64,000 bases of DNA. Source: Streptomyces violaceusniger Tu 4113. GTDB taxonomy: Bacteria > Actinomycetota > Actinomycetes > Streptomycetales > Streptomycetaceae. Made by a program: the position numbers and the translations under genes. The stretch is from NCBI RefSeq assembly GCF_000147815.2, contig NC_015957.1:4402001-4466000 (forward strand). Reading direction: 5' to 3'. This document shows positions 1 through 7,382 of the stretch, one piece after another. The number at the start of each line of letters is the position of its first letter. The stretch's first letter is position 1. A model generated the notes under the pieces. It was not told the origin of the DNA and did not search any database. It saw only the letters and a list, made by a program, of their open reading frames with translations.

Positions 1-290
1 TCGGGCAGCTCGGACAGCCGCCGGGCCACCTGCCACGCCTGCCCCGGGGCCGTGGTCACCCAGACGTGCATGGGGTTGCCCTCGGCCAGCATGGGCCACT
101 CCACTTGCCCGATCACCCGCAGCAGCCGCTCCTCCCCGAGCCGGGTCAGCCGGCGGCCGACGGTGCTGGCCGAGGTGCCGAGCACCTCGGCGAGCGCGCT
201 CAGTGGCGCCCTCGGCGCCACCTGCAGGGCGGCCACCAGATCGAGGTCGGCGTCGTCGAGTACCGGTGGTGTGGTGGGAACGGCTGCCAT
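1..290 (-). CDS. Lrp/AsnC-family transcriptional regulator (3' end outside window)
   Basis: DNA-binding regulator of the feast/famine (Lrp/AsnC) family. Only the first 96 residues are visible. The ATG start gives a short leader followed by an AsnC-type winged helix-turn-helix at about residues 12-65, with recognition-helix residues SASTVGRRLTRL and then the wing VIGQVEWPML. The C-terminal RAM effector domain lies mostly beyond position 1. The gene is divergent from an AbgT-type transporter and an M20 peptidase, so it probably controls them in response to a small ligand (inference). A dyad CGTGCA-N8-TGCACG lies between the two start sites. The family call is firm; target and ligand are unknown. 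Confidence 0.8.
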   Translation of the reverse strand, partial: MAAVPTTPPVLDDADLDLVAALQVAPRAPLSALAEVLGTSASTVGRRLTRLGEERLLRVIGQVEWPMLAEGNPMHVWVTTAPGQAWQVARRLSELP

Positions 291-304
291 GGATACGAAT
301 CTAT

Positions 305-324
305 CGTGCACTTGGTGCTGCACG
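305..324. promoter_or_regulatory. Candidate operator, inverted repeat CGTGCA-N8-TGCACG
   Basis: Six-base perfect arms around an 8-bp spacer, located 15 bp in front of the Lrp-type start and about 100 bp in front of the transporter start. Lrp-family proteins bind such dyads in divergent promoters; assignment to this regulator is inference. Confidence 0.35.
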
Positions 325-425
325 CGTGAATCATTCTTGCGTTACAACACTTTTACTTGCCTCATTCCGTCATGCCTTCTCTAATGGACGACCACTACTG
401 CGTCGCCGACGAAGGAGTGCGGACG

Positions 426-2069
426 GTGAGTTCCAAAGACACCACGACCACACCCGACAACACGCCCGGGAAGACACCCGGCACCACACCCGGCGAAACG
501 CCTCCCGACGCGCCCGGGGAGTCCTCGGCGGCCCTGTCCGCACTGCTCCGGGTGCTCGGGGCCGTCGAGCGCGCGGGCAATAAACTTCCCCATCCCTTCT
601 GGCTGTTCGCGATCCTCAGCGTCCTCCTCGCGCTGATCAGCTGGGGGCTGGCCACCGCGGACGTCTCCGCCGTCGATCCGGCGGGCGGCAAGACCGTGGC
701 GGTGCGCAGCCTGATCTCGGTCGACGGGGTGCGGTCGATGATCAGCGACGCGATCACCAACTACGCCACCTTCCCACCGCTCGGCACGATCCTGGTCGTC
801 ATGCTCGGTGTCGCCGTCGCCGACCGTTCGGGGCTGCTCGCGGCGATGCTGCGGGCCGGTGTCGCCAAGGTCCCGGCGCGCTGGATGACCTTCGCCCTGG
901 CCTTCACCGCGATGGTCGCCCACGTCGCGTCCGACGCCGCCTATGTGGCGCTGGTCCCCCTGGGCGGGCTGGCCTTCCGGGCCGTCGGGCGCAGTCCGCT
1001 CCTGGGGATCGTGGTGGCCTTCGTGGGCGTATCGGCGGGCTATGACGCCAGCCCGCTGATCACCCCCATGGACGCGGTCCTGTCCGGGCTGACCACGGCC
1101 GCCGCGCACACCGTGGACCCCGGCTATGTCGTCACCCCGCTGTCGAACTACTTCTTCTCCCTCGCCTCCTCGGTGGTGCTGGCCGCCGTGATCACCTTCG
1201 TCACCGAGAAGGTGCTGGTGAAGCGGGTGGCGGCGCTTCCGCCCGAGCCCGAGGAGGCGGCCGGGGACACCACCGGGGAGACCGGGCGGACCACGGAGGT
1301 CGAGCTCGCCCTGGCACTCGAGGAGCGCCGCGGGCTGCGCCACGCCACCATCGCCCTCTTCGTCTTCCTCGCGTTGGTCGTGGTGGCGATGATCCCCACC
1401 GGGTCACCGCTGCGCGGCGAGGGCGGCAGCATCGTCGAATCGCCCGTGCTCTCCGGTATCGCCGTGGTGCTCGGACTGCTCTTCGCCCTCCTCGGCGCGG
1501 TCTACGGACGTGCGGCCGGTACCGTGCGCGGCGGCCGTGACATCCCGGACTTCATGGCGCAGGGCATGCGGGAGATGGCCCCCATCCTGGTGCTGTTCTT
1601 CGCCATCTCCCAGTTCCTCGCCTACTTCAAGTGGACCGGCGTCGGCCAGGTGCTCGCCATCCGCGGCGCCGATCTGCTCAAGGACCTCGGGGTGACCGGC
1701 CCGGTCGCCTTCGTCGGCATCGTGCTGGTGTGCACAGTGATCAATCTGGCGATGACCAGCGGTTCGGCCATGTGGGCGCTGGTGGCCCCGGTCTTCGTGC
1801 CGATGCTGATGCTGTTGCACATCCCCCCGGAGGCCACCCAGGCCGTCTACCGCATCGCCGACTCCTGCACCAACGCCATCACCCCGATGAGCGCCTACTT
1901 CGTCATGGCGCTCGGCTTCCTCCAGCGCTACCGGCGCTCCGCCGGAATCGGCACCCTCGCCTCGCTGACCCTGCCGCTCTCGGTGGCCATGCTGGTGGCC
2001 TGGACCCTGCTCTTCTACGCCTGGTGGGCGCTGGGCATTCCACTCGGCCCCGGCGCGCCCGTCCGCTGA
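426..2069 (+). CDS. AbgT-family transporter (p-aminobenzoyl-glutamate type)
   Basis: Predicted inner-membrane secondary transporter of 547 residues, the usual AbgT length. The GTG start is chosen because GAAGGAG lies 8 nt upstream; an in-frame ATG 42 bp earlier has no such site. Residues 1-55 form a Thr/Pro-rich cytosolic leader, unusual for the family. Hydrophobic segments begin at HPFWLFAILS (about residue 56) and continue to the C-terminus. Conserved AbgT-like stretches include AHVASDAAYVALVPLGG and MTSGSAMWALVAPVFVPML. Characterised AbgT proteins import p-aminobenzoyl-glutamate or export sulfonamides. The peptidase immediately downstream makes import of an acyl-glutamate or folate fragment the more likely role here (inference). 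Confidence 0.85.
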   Translation: MSSKDTTTTPDNTPGKTPGTTPGETPPDAPGESSAALSALLRVLGAVERAGNKLPHPFWLFAILSVLLALISWGLATADVSAVDPAGGKTVAVRSLISVDGVRSMISDAITNYATFPPLGTILVVMLGVAVADRSGLLAAMLRAGVAKVPARWMTFALAFTAMVAHVASDAAYVALVPLGGLAFRAVGRSPLLGIVVAFVGVSAGYDASPLITPMDAVLSGLTTAAAHTVDPGYVVTPLSNYFFSLASSVVLAAVITFVTEKVLVKRVAALPPEPEEAAGDTTGETGRTTEVELALALEERRGLRHATIALFVFLALVVVAMIPTGSPLRGEGGSIVESPVLSGIAVVLGLLFALLGAVYGRAAGTVRGGRDIPDFMAQGMREMAPILVLFFAISQFLAYFKWTGVGQVLAIRGADLLKDLGVTGPVAFVGIVLVCTVINLAMTSGSAMWALVAPVFVPMLMLLHIPPEATQAVYRIADSCTNAITPMSAYFVMALGFLQRYRRSAGIGTLASLTLPLSVAMLVAWTLLFYAWWALGIPLGPGAPVR

Positions 2070-2117
2070 TCCCCGGCCGCTCCCGCACCCACGCCACCTC
2101 GGGAAGGATCCCCTCGA

Positions 2118-3272
2118 ATGACCCCCTCCGATCTCGCCGCCGCCACCGCCCGGGTGCTGCCCGAGATGACCGAAGACCTACGGACGCTGGTGGAGCTGGA
2201 GACGCCGAGCGATGACAAGCGGCTGCTGGACGCCGGGCTCGCCACGATCAGCGGCTGGCTCGTCGACCGGCTCGGCGAGCCGGACGGAACGGAGCGCCAC
2301 GACGGCGGGACCTACGGCGATGTGCTGGTCGTGACCTACCGCGGCACGGCCCCCGGCACCGTGCTGCTGCTGTGCCACTACGACACGGTCTGGCCGGCCG
2401 GAACACTCGCCGAATGGCCCTTCCGGATCGAGGACGGCCGGGCCGGCGGACCCGGTGTCTTCGACATGAAAACGGGTCTGGTGCAAGCTGTCTGGACCCT
2501 GCGGCTGCTGCGCGAGCTGGAGCTTCCGCACCCCTCGGTGCGGCTGCTGCTGGGCGGCGACGAGGAGATCGGCAGCCCCGCCTCCCGGCGCCATATCGAG
2601 CGGTTGAGCGAGGACGTCCTGGCCACGCTGGTCTTCGAGGCATCGCTGGACGGGGCGCTCAAGACCTCCCGCAAGGGCGTCGGGCTGTTCGATGTGACCG
2701 CCTACGGCATCGAATCGCATGCGGGACTCGACCCGTTCGCGGGCGCGAGCGCCATCCACGCGCTGGCCGAGGTCGTCCCGCAGATCGCCGCGCTCAGCGC
2801 CCCGGAGCGCGGAACCACGGTGAACGTGGGACTGATCAACGGTGGCACCGGACGCAATGTGATCGCCGCACAGGCGAGCTGCGGTATCGACATCCGGATC
2901 GCCGAACCGGAGGAGATGAAGCGGATCGACACCGCGCTGCACGCCCTCGCCCCCTCCGACCAGCGGGTGCGGCTGACCGTCACCGGTGAGTGGAACCGCC
3001 CGCCGATGGTCCCCAACGATCCGTCCCGCCGACTGTTCGAGCAGGCCCACGCGGTCGCCGCGGAACACGGCTGGGAGCTGGAGGAGACCGCGGTCGGCGG
3101 GGCCAGCGACGGCAACTTCGTCTCCGCGCTCGGCCGTCCGGTCCTCGACGGGCTCGGTGCCCTCGGCTCAGGCGCCCACGCCCGCCATGAGCACACGGTG
3201 CTCGCCCCGATCCCGGCCCGTACCGCGCTCGCCGTCGGTCTGCTGCGGGCGCTGGCGGCGGACGCCTCGTAA
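2118..3272 (+). CDS. M20-family metallopeptidase, glutamate carboxypeptidase (CPG2) type
   Basis: Di-zinc aminoacyl carboxypeptidase, 384 residues, cytoplasmic (no signal peptide). M20 signatures in order: LLCHYDTVW with metal ligand H87, FDMKTG with bridging D116, GGDEEIGS with general base E149 and ligand E150, FEAS with E174, the dimerisation-domain ESHAG at about 200, and the C-terminal ligand region AHARHEHTV at about 353-360. It resembles carboxypeptidase G2, which removes glutamate from folates and p-aminobenzoyl-glutamate. GGAAGGAT lies about 10 nt before the ATG. With the AbgT-type transporter 48 bp upstream it forms a two-gene uptake-and-hydrolysis unit. The exact substrate is inferred from family and context. 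Confidence 0.85.
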   Translation: MTPSDLAAATARVLPEMTEDLRTLVELETPSDDKRLLDAGLATISGWLVDRLGEPDGTERHDGGTYGDVLVVTYRGTAPGTVLLLCHYDTVWPAGTLAEWPFRIEDGRAGGPGVFDMKTGLVQAVWTLRLLRELELPHPSVRLLLGGDEEIGSPASRRHIERLSEDVLATLVFEASLDGALKTSRKGVGLFDVTAYGIESHAGLDPFAGASAIHALAEVVPQIAALSAPERGTTVNVGLINGGTGRNVIAAQASCGIDIRIAEPEEMKRIDTALHALAPSDQRVRLTVTGEWNRPPMVPNDPSRRLFEQAHAVAAEHGWELEETAVGGASDGNFVSALGRPVLDGLGALGSGAHARHEHTVLAPIPARTALAVGLLRALAADAS

Positions 3273-3304
3273 CGGCTGACACCGACGGCCGGACGGCCGG
3301 AAAC

Positions 3305-3346
3305 CCGTGGGCCGCCGCCGTGTCCGGACACGGCGGCGGCCCACGG
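3305..3346. terminator. Bidirectional terminator, perfect 42-bp palindrome
   Basis: A loopless perfect inverted repeat with 21-nt arms centred on TGTCC/GGACA lies between the convergent M20 peptidase and DUF397 genes. No T-tract follows, which is normal for Streptomyces. Confidence 0.75.
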
Positions 3347-3393
3347 TGGCACCGGCGCGGCAGTGGAGAGCGGGCCGGTGCACGGGAGGCGTG

Positions 3394-3630
3394 TCAGGAG
3401 ATGAGGAAATCGGCCTCGCCCGCCTTGGCGCCCTCGATGAACGCCATGATCTCGTTGCGGGTGTAGATCAGTGCCGGACCGTCCGGATCGGTCGACTGAC
3501 GGATCGCGACCCGGCCGTCGTCCAGCCTCATGGCCTCGACGCAGTTGCCGCCGTTGCCACCGCTCCACGGCTTGTGCCAGCCCTCGCTGCCGAGGTCGCT
3601 CGCGCGCATGCCGTTGTGAATGCGATCCAT
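3394..3630 (-). CDS. DUF397 domain protein
   Basis: 78-residue protein almost entirely made of a DUF397 domain (SGGNGGNCVEA, DGRVAIRQSTDPDGPALIYT, IMAFIEGAKAGEAD). In streptomycetes DUF397 genes sit next to XRE-DUF5753 regulators, as with the whiJ locus, and behave as small partner proteins of the repressor. Here the start lies 5 bp after the stop of such a regulator, and AAGGAG at the end of that gene can act as ribosome-binding site, so the two are co-transcribed. Molecular function is unknown. Confidence 0.85.
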   Translation of the reverse strand: MDRIHNGMRASDLGSEGWHKPWSGGNGGNCVEAMRLDDGRVAIRQSTDPDGPALIYTRNEIMAFIEGAKAGEADFLIS

Positions 3631-3635
3631 TCCGA

Positions 3636-4496
3636 TCAGAGCTCCTTGCGGAAATCACGGAGGATTTCCTTTGTGCGTCGTGCGGTTGCCGCCTGGGCCG
3701 CCATGCGGTCCAGGGCCTCCAGATGGGAGGCCACCTCGATGCGCTCATCCAGGTAGACGGCGCCGGTCAGGTACTCGACGTAGACCATGTCCGGCAGTTC
3801 GGGAACAGCGAAGCGGAAGAGGACGAAGGGCCCATAGGTGCCCGGATGGTGTCCGGAGGTGAACTCCGAGATCTGCAGGGTGATGTGCGGCATCTCGACG
3901 GACTCCAGCAGCCGGTCGATCTGGTCGCGCATCACCGCCGCCGAACCCACCTGGCGGCGCAGCACCGTCTCGTCCATCACCACCCACAGACGGGGCGCGT
4001 CCCGCCGGGTGAGCAGCGTCTGCCGCTCCATGCGCAGCGCCACATGGCGCTCCGCCTGCCGGGGAGCGGACTGGCCGACCGCGCCGGTCTGCATGACCGC
4101 GTGGGCGTACTCCTCGGTCTGGAGCAGTCCGGGGACGAAATGCGGCTCGTACGCCCGGATCATCTCGGCCGCGCCCTCCAGGCTGACATGCACGCTGAAC
4201 CAGTCCGGGAGAATGTCGTGGAACCGCTGCCACCAGCCGGGCTTGTTGGCCTCCTCGGTCAGGGTGATGAAGGAATCGAGTTCCTCGCCGGTGATCCCGT
4301 AGGCGTCCAGCAGCATCTGCACATACGGAACCTTCAGCGCGACCTCGGCGGTCTCCATGCGGCGGACGGTGGCGGGCGCGACCCGCAGCACTCTCGCCGC
4401 CTCGTCCCGCTTGAACCCCGCCTTTTCCCGCAGGTCCTGCAGCCTCTTGCCGAGGACGACCTGACCCACGGTCGGGGCCGACCGCGGTTCGCTCAC
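3636..4496 (-). CDS. XRE-family regulator with DUF5753 (WhiJ-like)
   Basis: 286-residue regulator. The N-terminal XRE helix-turn-helix (about residues 15-70) contains LREKAGFKRDEAARVL and APATVRRMETAEV; the remainder (about 95-275) is the DUF5753 domain seen in WhiJ-type developmental regulators (YEPHFVPGLLQTEEYA, VMDETVLRR, LYPxGxTxGPFVLFRF-like region). The GTG start is preferred over an ATG 90 bp upstream because GGGAGGGA is 6 nt before it. The following DUF397 gene is the usual partner; DNA binding by the XRE protein and modulation by DUF397 is the model from homologous pairs. Ligand and targets are unknown. Confidence 0.85.
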   Translation of the reverse strand: MSEPRSAPTVGQVVLGKRLQDLREKAGFKRDEAARVLRVAPATVRRMETAEVALKVPYVQMLLDAYGITGEELDSFITLTEEANKPGWWQRFHDILPDWFSVHVSLEGAAEMIRAYEPHFVPGLLQTEEYAHAVMQTGAVGQSAPRQAERHVALRMERQTLLTRRDAPRLWVVMDETVLRRQVGSAAVMRDQIDRLLESVEMPHITLQISEFTSGHHPGTYGPFVLFRFAVPELPDMVYVEYLTGAVYLDERIEVASHLEALDRMAAQAATARRTKEILRDFRKEL

Positions 4497-4709
4497 CTGA
4501 AATCCCTCCCTGACCTCCCCAACACTGATGTTCGCAGTGTGCCATGGCCAATGCGGAACGGACACATTGCACTTACGACTCTGCATTGTTCAGAGTGCCC
4601 CTTGCCAAGTGTGCGCGGCGGTGCGCATAGTTGCGTCATGATCCCGTTACCGCGTTCTGCCGCGGCGACCGCAGGCGCGAGCGGCCCGACCTTTGTGAAG
4701 TGCCCCTAG

Positions 4710-5180
4710 ATGACGTACGCCTTCGCCGGTGCGCTGACCGGCCTCGTCCGCGGCCGGTTCGGCCGGCGCGGATTCCGTCCGGCGTCCGGACGCCACCGCC
4801 TTCAACTGCCGTCGGCGCTGCGGACGGACCGGGCCTACGACGCGGTGGGGATCGCCGAGCGGCACGGCCCCGGGGTCATGGCCCTGCTGCCCCGGGCGGG
4901 ATGTGTGCTCGCCCGCGCCGGGCGCTGGTGGTGGATCGTGCCGCCGCAGTCGGACATCGGGGTCAACTGGCCCGCACCGGCCGTCTACGCGGTCGGCGCC
5001 ACGGTGACCGGCCCGCCCGGGTGGCGGACCGGTCCCACCGGGACCAAGGAGCCCGGTGTGGTGCACTGGCCGGGCGACGGAGAGCCGTACACCCATCCCC
5101 TGCTGCTGCATATCGCGGTCTGCGCGGCGGCCGGGGTCTCCCCTGCCTGGCCGTGCGACGAAGGGCTGCCACGGTCATGA
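4710..5180 (+). CDS. Hypothetical protein, divergent from the XRE/DUF397 pair
   Basis: 156-residue protein I cannot assign to a family. It is soluble, rich in Trp, Gly and Pro, with an aromatic core RAGRWWWIVPPQSDIG and a C-terminal HPLLLHIAVCAAAG segment; codon usage is like real genes of the window. Similar small proteins occur beside XRE/DUF397 pairs in Streptomyces (recollection, not searched). It is divergent from the regulator and probably shares its promoter region. No clear Shine-Dalgarno precedes the ATG, so the start is uncertain. Confidence 0.6.
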   Translation: MTYAFAGALTGLVRGRFGRRGFRPASGRHRLQLPSALRTDRAYDAVGIAERHGPGVMALLPRAGCVLARAGRWWWIVPPQSDIGVNWPAPAVYAVGATVTGPPGWRTGPTGTKEPGVVHWPGDGEPYTHPLLLHIAVCAAAGVSPAWPCDEGLPRS

Positions 5181-5198
5181 CCTCGGCCCGGTCATGAC
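5174..5198. terminator. Possible bidirectional terminator made of two GTCATGAC palindromes
   Basis: Two identical 8-bp self-complementary sequences separated by 9 bp can pair as a hairpin. They overlap the stop codons of the two convergent genes on either side. Confidence 0.4.
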
Positions 5199-7186
5199 AT
5201 CGAGTCGCCCTGGAGGTACGCCGCGGGGCGCGGATAGCGCTGCAGCGCCGGAGTCTGCCCCGTCGGGTCGTCCTCCTGCTCGCTGAGGGGCACCACCGGG
5301 GCCGCGGCCGCGGCCTTCAGCTCGGCGGGGTCGTAGGTCATGGCCTGCGTCCGCTCCACTGGCGACGGCTCGGGCACACCGGCGTCCCGCTGACCATAGA
5401 CCGGGATCTGGTCGACCGTCGTCTCCTCGGGCCGGAACAAGTTGTACGCGGGCGCCGCCCCCTGCCCCTGGGCGCCCTGGACCTGGACCATCGGGATCTG
5501 GCCGGTCTGCGCCTGGGCGCCCTGGTACCGCGCGCTCTGCGGCTGCGGCGCCATCTGCATGAACGGCGCCTGGCCCTGCGGCGCCTGGCTCTGGGCCGGC
5601 TGCAACTGCGGGGCCTGGAACTGCTGTGCCGGTGCCTGCTGCGGGATCAGCGGCTGCGCGGCCTGGGCCGTCTGGGGCTGCGGCAGCGCCGCCGGGGCCT
5701 GGTACAGGGGCGTCTGGGCCGGGGGAGTGGCGACATACGCGGGCGACAGCTCCGCGAGCGGCTGCTGCTGGGCGTACCCCGTCGAGGCGCCCGCGAAGGA
5801 CGCCTGCCCGTACGGATCGCCGGAGACGCCCTGAGGCGCCGGAAAGGCGGCCGCGGAGTACATCGGCTGGGGCTCCTGCGCCATGGGCGCCGCGGGCAAC
5901 TGGGGCGGCTGCTGGTAGGAGTAGTCCAGCGACGGCGCTTGCGCGGCGGATCCCCAGGACCCCGGCAATCCCGCGTATGCCGAGGATCCCGCGTACCCCG
6001 AGGACACCGAAGGCTGCTGCTCCCAGCTCACCTGCGGGGCGTAGAAGGACGTCCCGTACAGCACCGTGCTCAGCCCGGTCAGCAGTCGCTGCACATCGGG
6101 CTGGGAGCGCACCACCAGCCGCATGAACTGGCTGCTGCTGCCCAGTTTGTTGCCGCATTCGCGCACCAGTACACCGTGCTGGGACAGCAGTTGGTCCCGG
6201 ACCCAGCCGCCGTCCGTTCCGGCCGGCAGCTTGACGAAGACGAAGTTGCCCTGGGAGGGGTAGACCGTCATCCCGGGCAGCCCGGCCAACTGGCTGGTCA
6301 TCTGCTGCCGGTCGTGGCTGAGCATGCGCAGGCTGTCCACGTACTCCTGCCGGTACCGCTTCAGCATGAAGACGATGACCTCGGCGAAGGAGTTGAGGTT
6401 CCACTTCGGCAGCCGGGAGCGGATCTGCACGGCGAGCGAGGGATTGGCGACCAGATAGCCGAAGCGCACCCCGTGCAGCCCGAAGTTCTTGCCGAGGCTG
6501 CGCAGCACGATCACATTCGGGCGCAGGATGGCCTCGTCGACGACGCTCGGATACGCCTCGGCGTCCGCGAACTCCAGGAAGGACTCGTCGATCACGATCA
6601 GATCGAGGTCGGCCAGGGCGTCCATGATGCCGATGAGGGCCTGGCGGGACACCAGCCCGCCGTCGGGGTTGTTGGGGTTGCAGATCACGGCGACCCGAGA
6701 GCCCCGGGAGCGTACGAAGTTGACGAAGGCGTTCGGGTCGAGTGCGAATCCGCTCATTTCCGGAAGCTGGAACAAGTCGACCCGTTTGCCGGTCTCCATC
6801 GGCTGGTCGGTCCAGCGGCCGAAGGTGGGAATCGGCACCGCCAGGCTTTCCTTCACCAGCAGATGGTCGATCCAGGTGATCAGCTCGGTCGAGCCGTTGC
6901 CCATCGCCATGGTCTGCGGCTGCAGCCCGAGCACATCGGCCAGTTCGGCGGTGATGGTCTCGGCGGAGCTCGGGTAGTGGGTGAGGATGTCCCGCAGCCT
7001 GACCGCCATCACGGCGAACATCGCGGGGGTGGGGAAGTAGGGATTGCAGGGGATGCAGAAGTCCACGAGCTCCTGTCCGCCACCCGTGACCCCGGCGCGG
7101 TTGAGCGCGAAGAACGACGGGCTGTGGGCGGTGCCACGGAAAAGTTCCATGGCATCACCGGTATTGCCGACTGCGGCAACAGTCAC
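5192..7186 (-). CDS. PLP-dependent aminotransferase (class I/II) with long P/Q/A-rich tail
   Basis: 664 residues. Residues 13 to about 380 are a fold-type I aminotransferase of the histidinol-phosphate type: CNPNNPDGG (169-177), D200 in the VIDES motif, Schiff-base lysine K233 in SLGKNFGLHG and R241. The last ~285 residues are low-complexity Gln/Pro/Ala/Tyr-rich sequence without recognisable domain, ending in an acidic stretch. Family members normally stop near 380 residues, so the tail almost doubles the protein. The GTG start is chosen because AGGAGG lies 7 nt upstream. Substrate is unknown; the neighbours (orphan gene, NB-ARC-LuxR regulator) give no pathway. Confidence 0.8.
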   Translation of the reverse strand: MTVAAVGNTGDAMELFRGTAHSPSFFALNRAGVTGGGQELVDFCIPCNPYFPTPAMFAVMAVRLRDILTHYPSSAETITAELADVLGLQPQTMAMGNGSTELITWIDHLLVKESLAVPIPTFGRWTDQPMETGKRVDLFQLPEMSGFALDPNAFVNFVRSRGSRVAVICNPNNPDGGLVSRQALIGIMDALADLDLIVIDESFLEFADAEAYPSVVDEAILRPNVIVLRSLGKNFGLHGVRFGYLVANPSLAVQIRSRLPKWNLNSFAEVIVFMLKRYRQEYVDSLRMLSHDRQQMTSQLAGLPGMTVYPSQGNFVFVKLPAGTDGGWVRDQLLSQHGVLVRECGNKLGSSSQFMRLVVRSQPDVQRLLTGLSTVLYGTSFYAPQVSWEQQPSVSSGYAGSSAYAGLPGSWGSAAQAPSLDYSYQQPPQLPAAPMAQEPQPMYSAAAFPAPQGVSGDPYGQASFAGASTGYAQQQPLAELSPAYVATPPAQTPLYQAPAALPQPQTAQAAQPLIPQQAPAQQFQAPQLQPAQSQAPQGQAPFMQMAPQPQSARYQGAQAQTGQIPMVQVQGAQGQGAAPAYNLFRPEETTVDQIPVYGQRDAGVPEPSPVERTQAMTYDPAELKAAAAAPVVPLSEQEDDPTGQTPALQRYPRPAAYLQGDSMS

Positions 7187-7382
7187 GGCGGGACCTCCTC
7201 GGTCGCATGGGTCGCGTCGACGCGCTGACACGGCCGTTGCGGCTCGTCCCTCGAGCCTGACGCATGATCCCTCGAAGCCGGGCCGGGCGAGGATTTTCGT
7301 GGGGCTTGTGAAAACTTAGGGGACATGTGCGCCCGTATCGAATAGAATTCCGCCTCTTGCCCCTTGAGAATGCCGGCGTGGC

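Noticed and set aside
52..583. Plus-strand frames near the left edge
   Set aside because: They lie antisense to the Lrp gene or in front of the transporter; Arg/Ser-rich composition and no ribosome-binding site.
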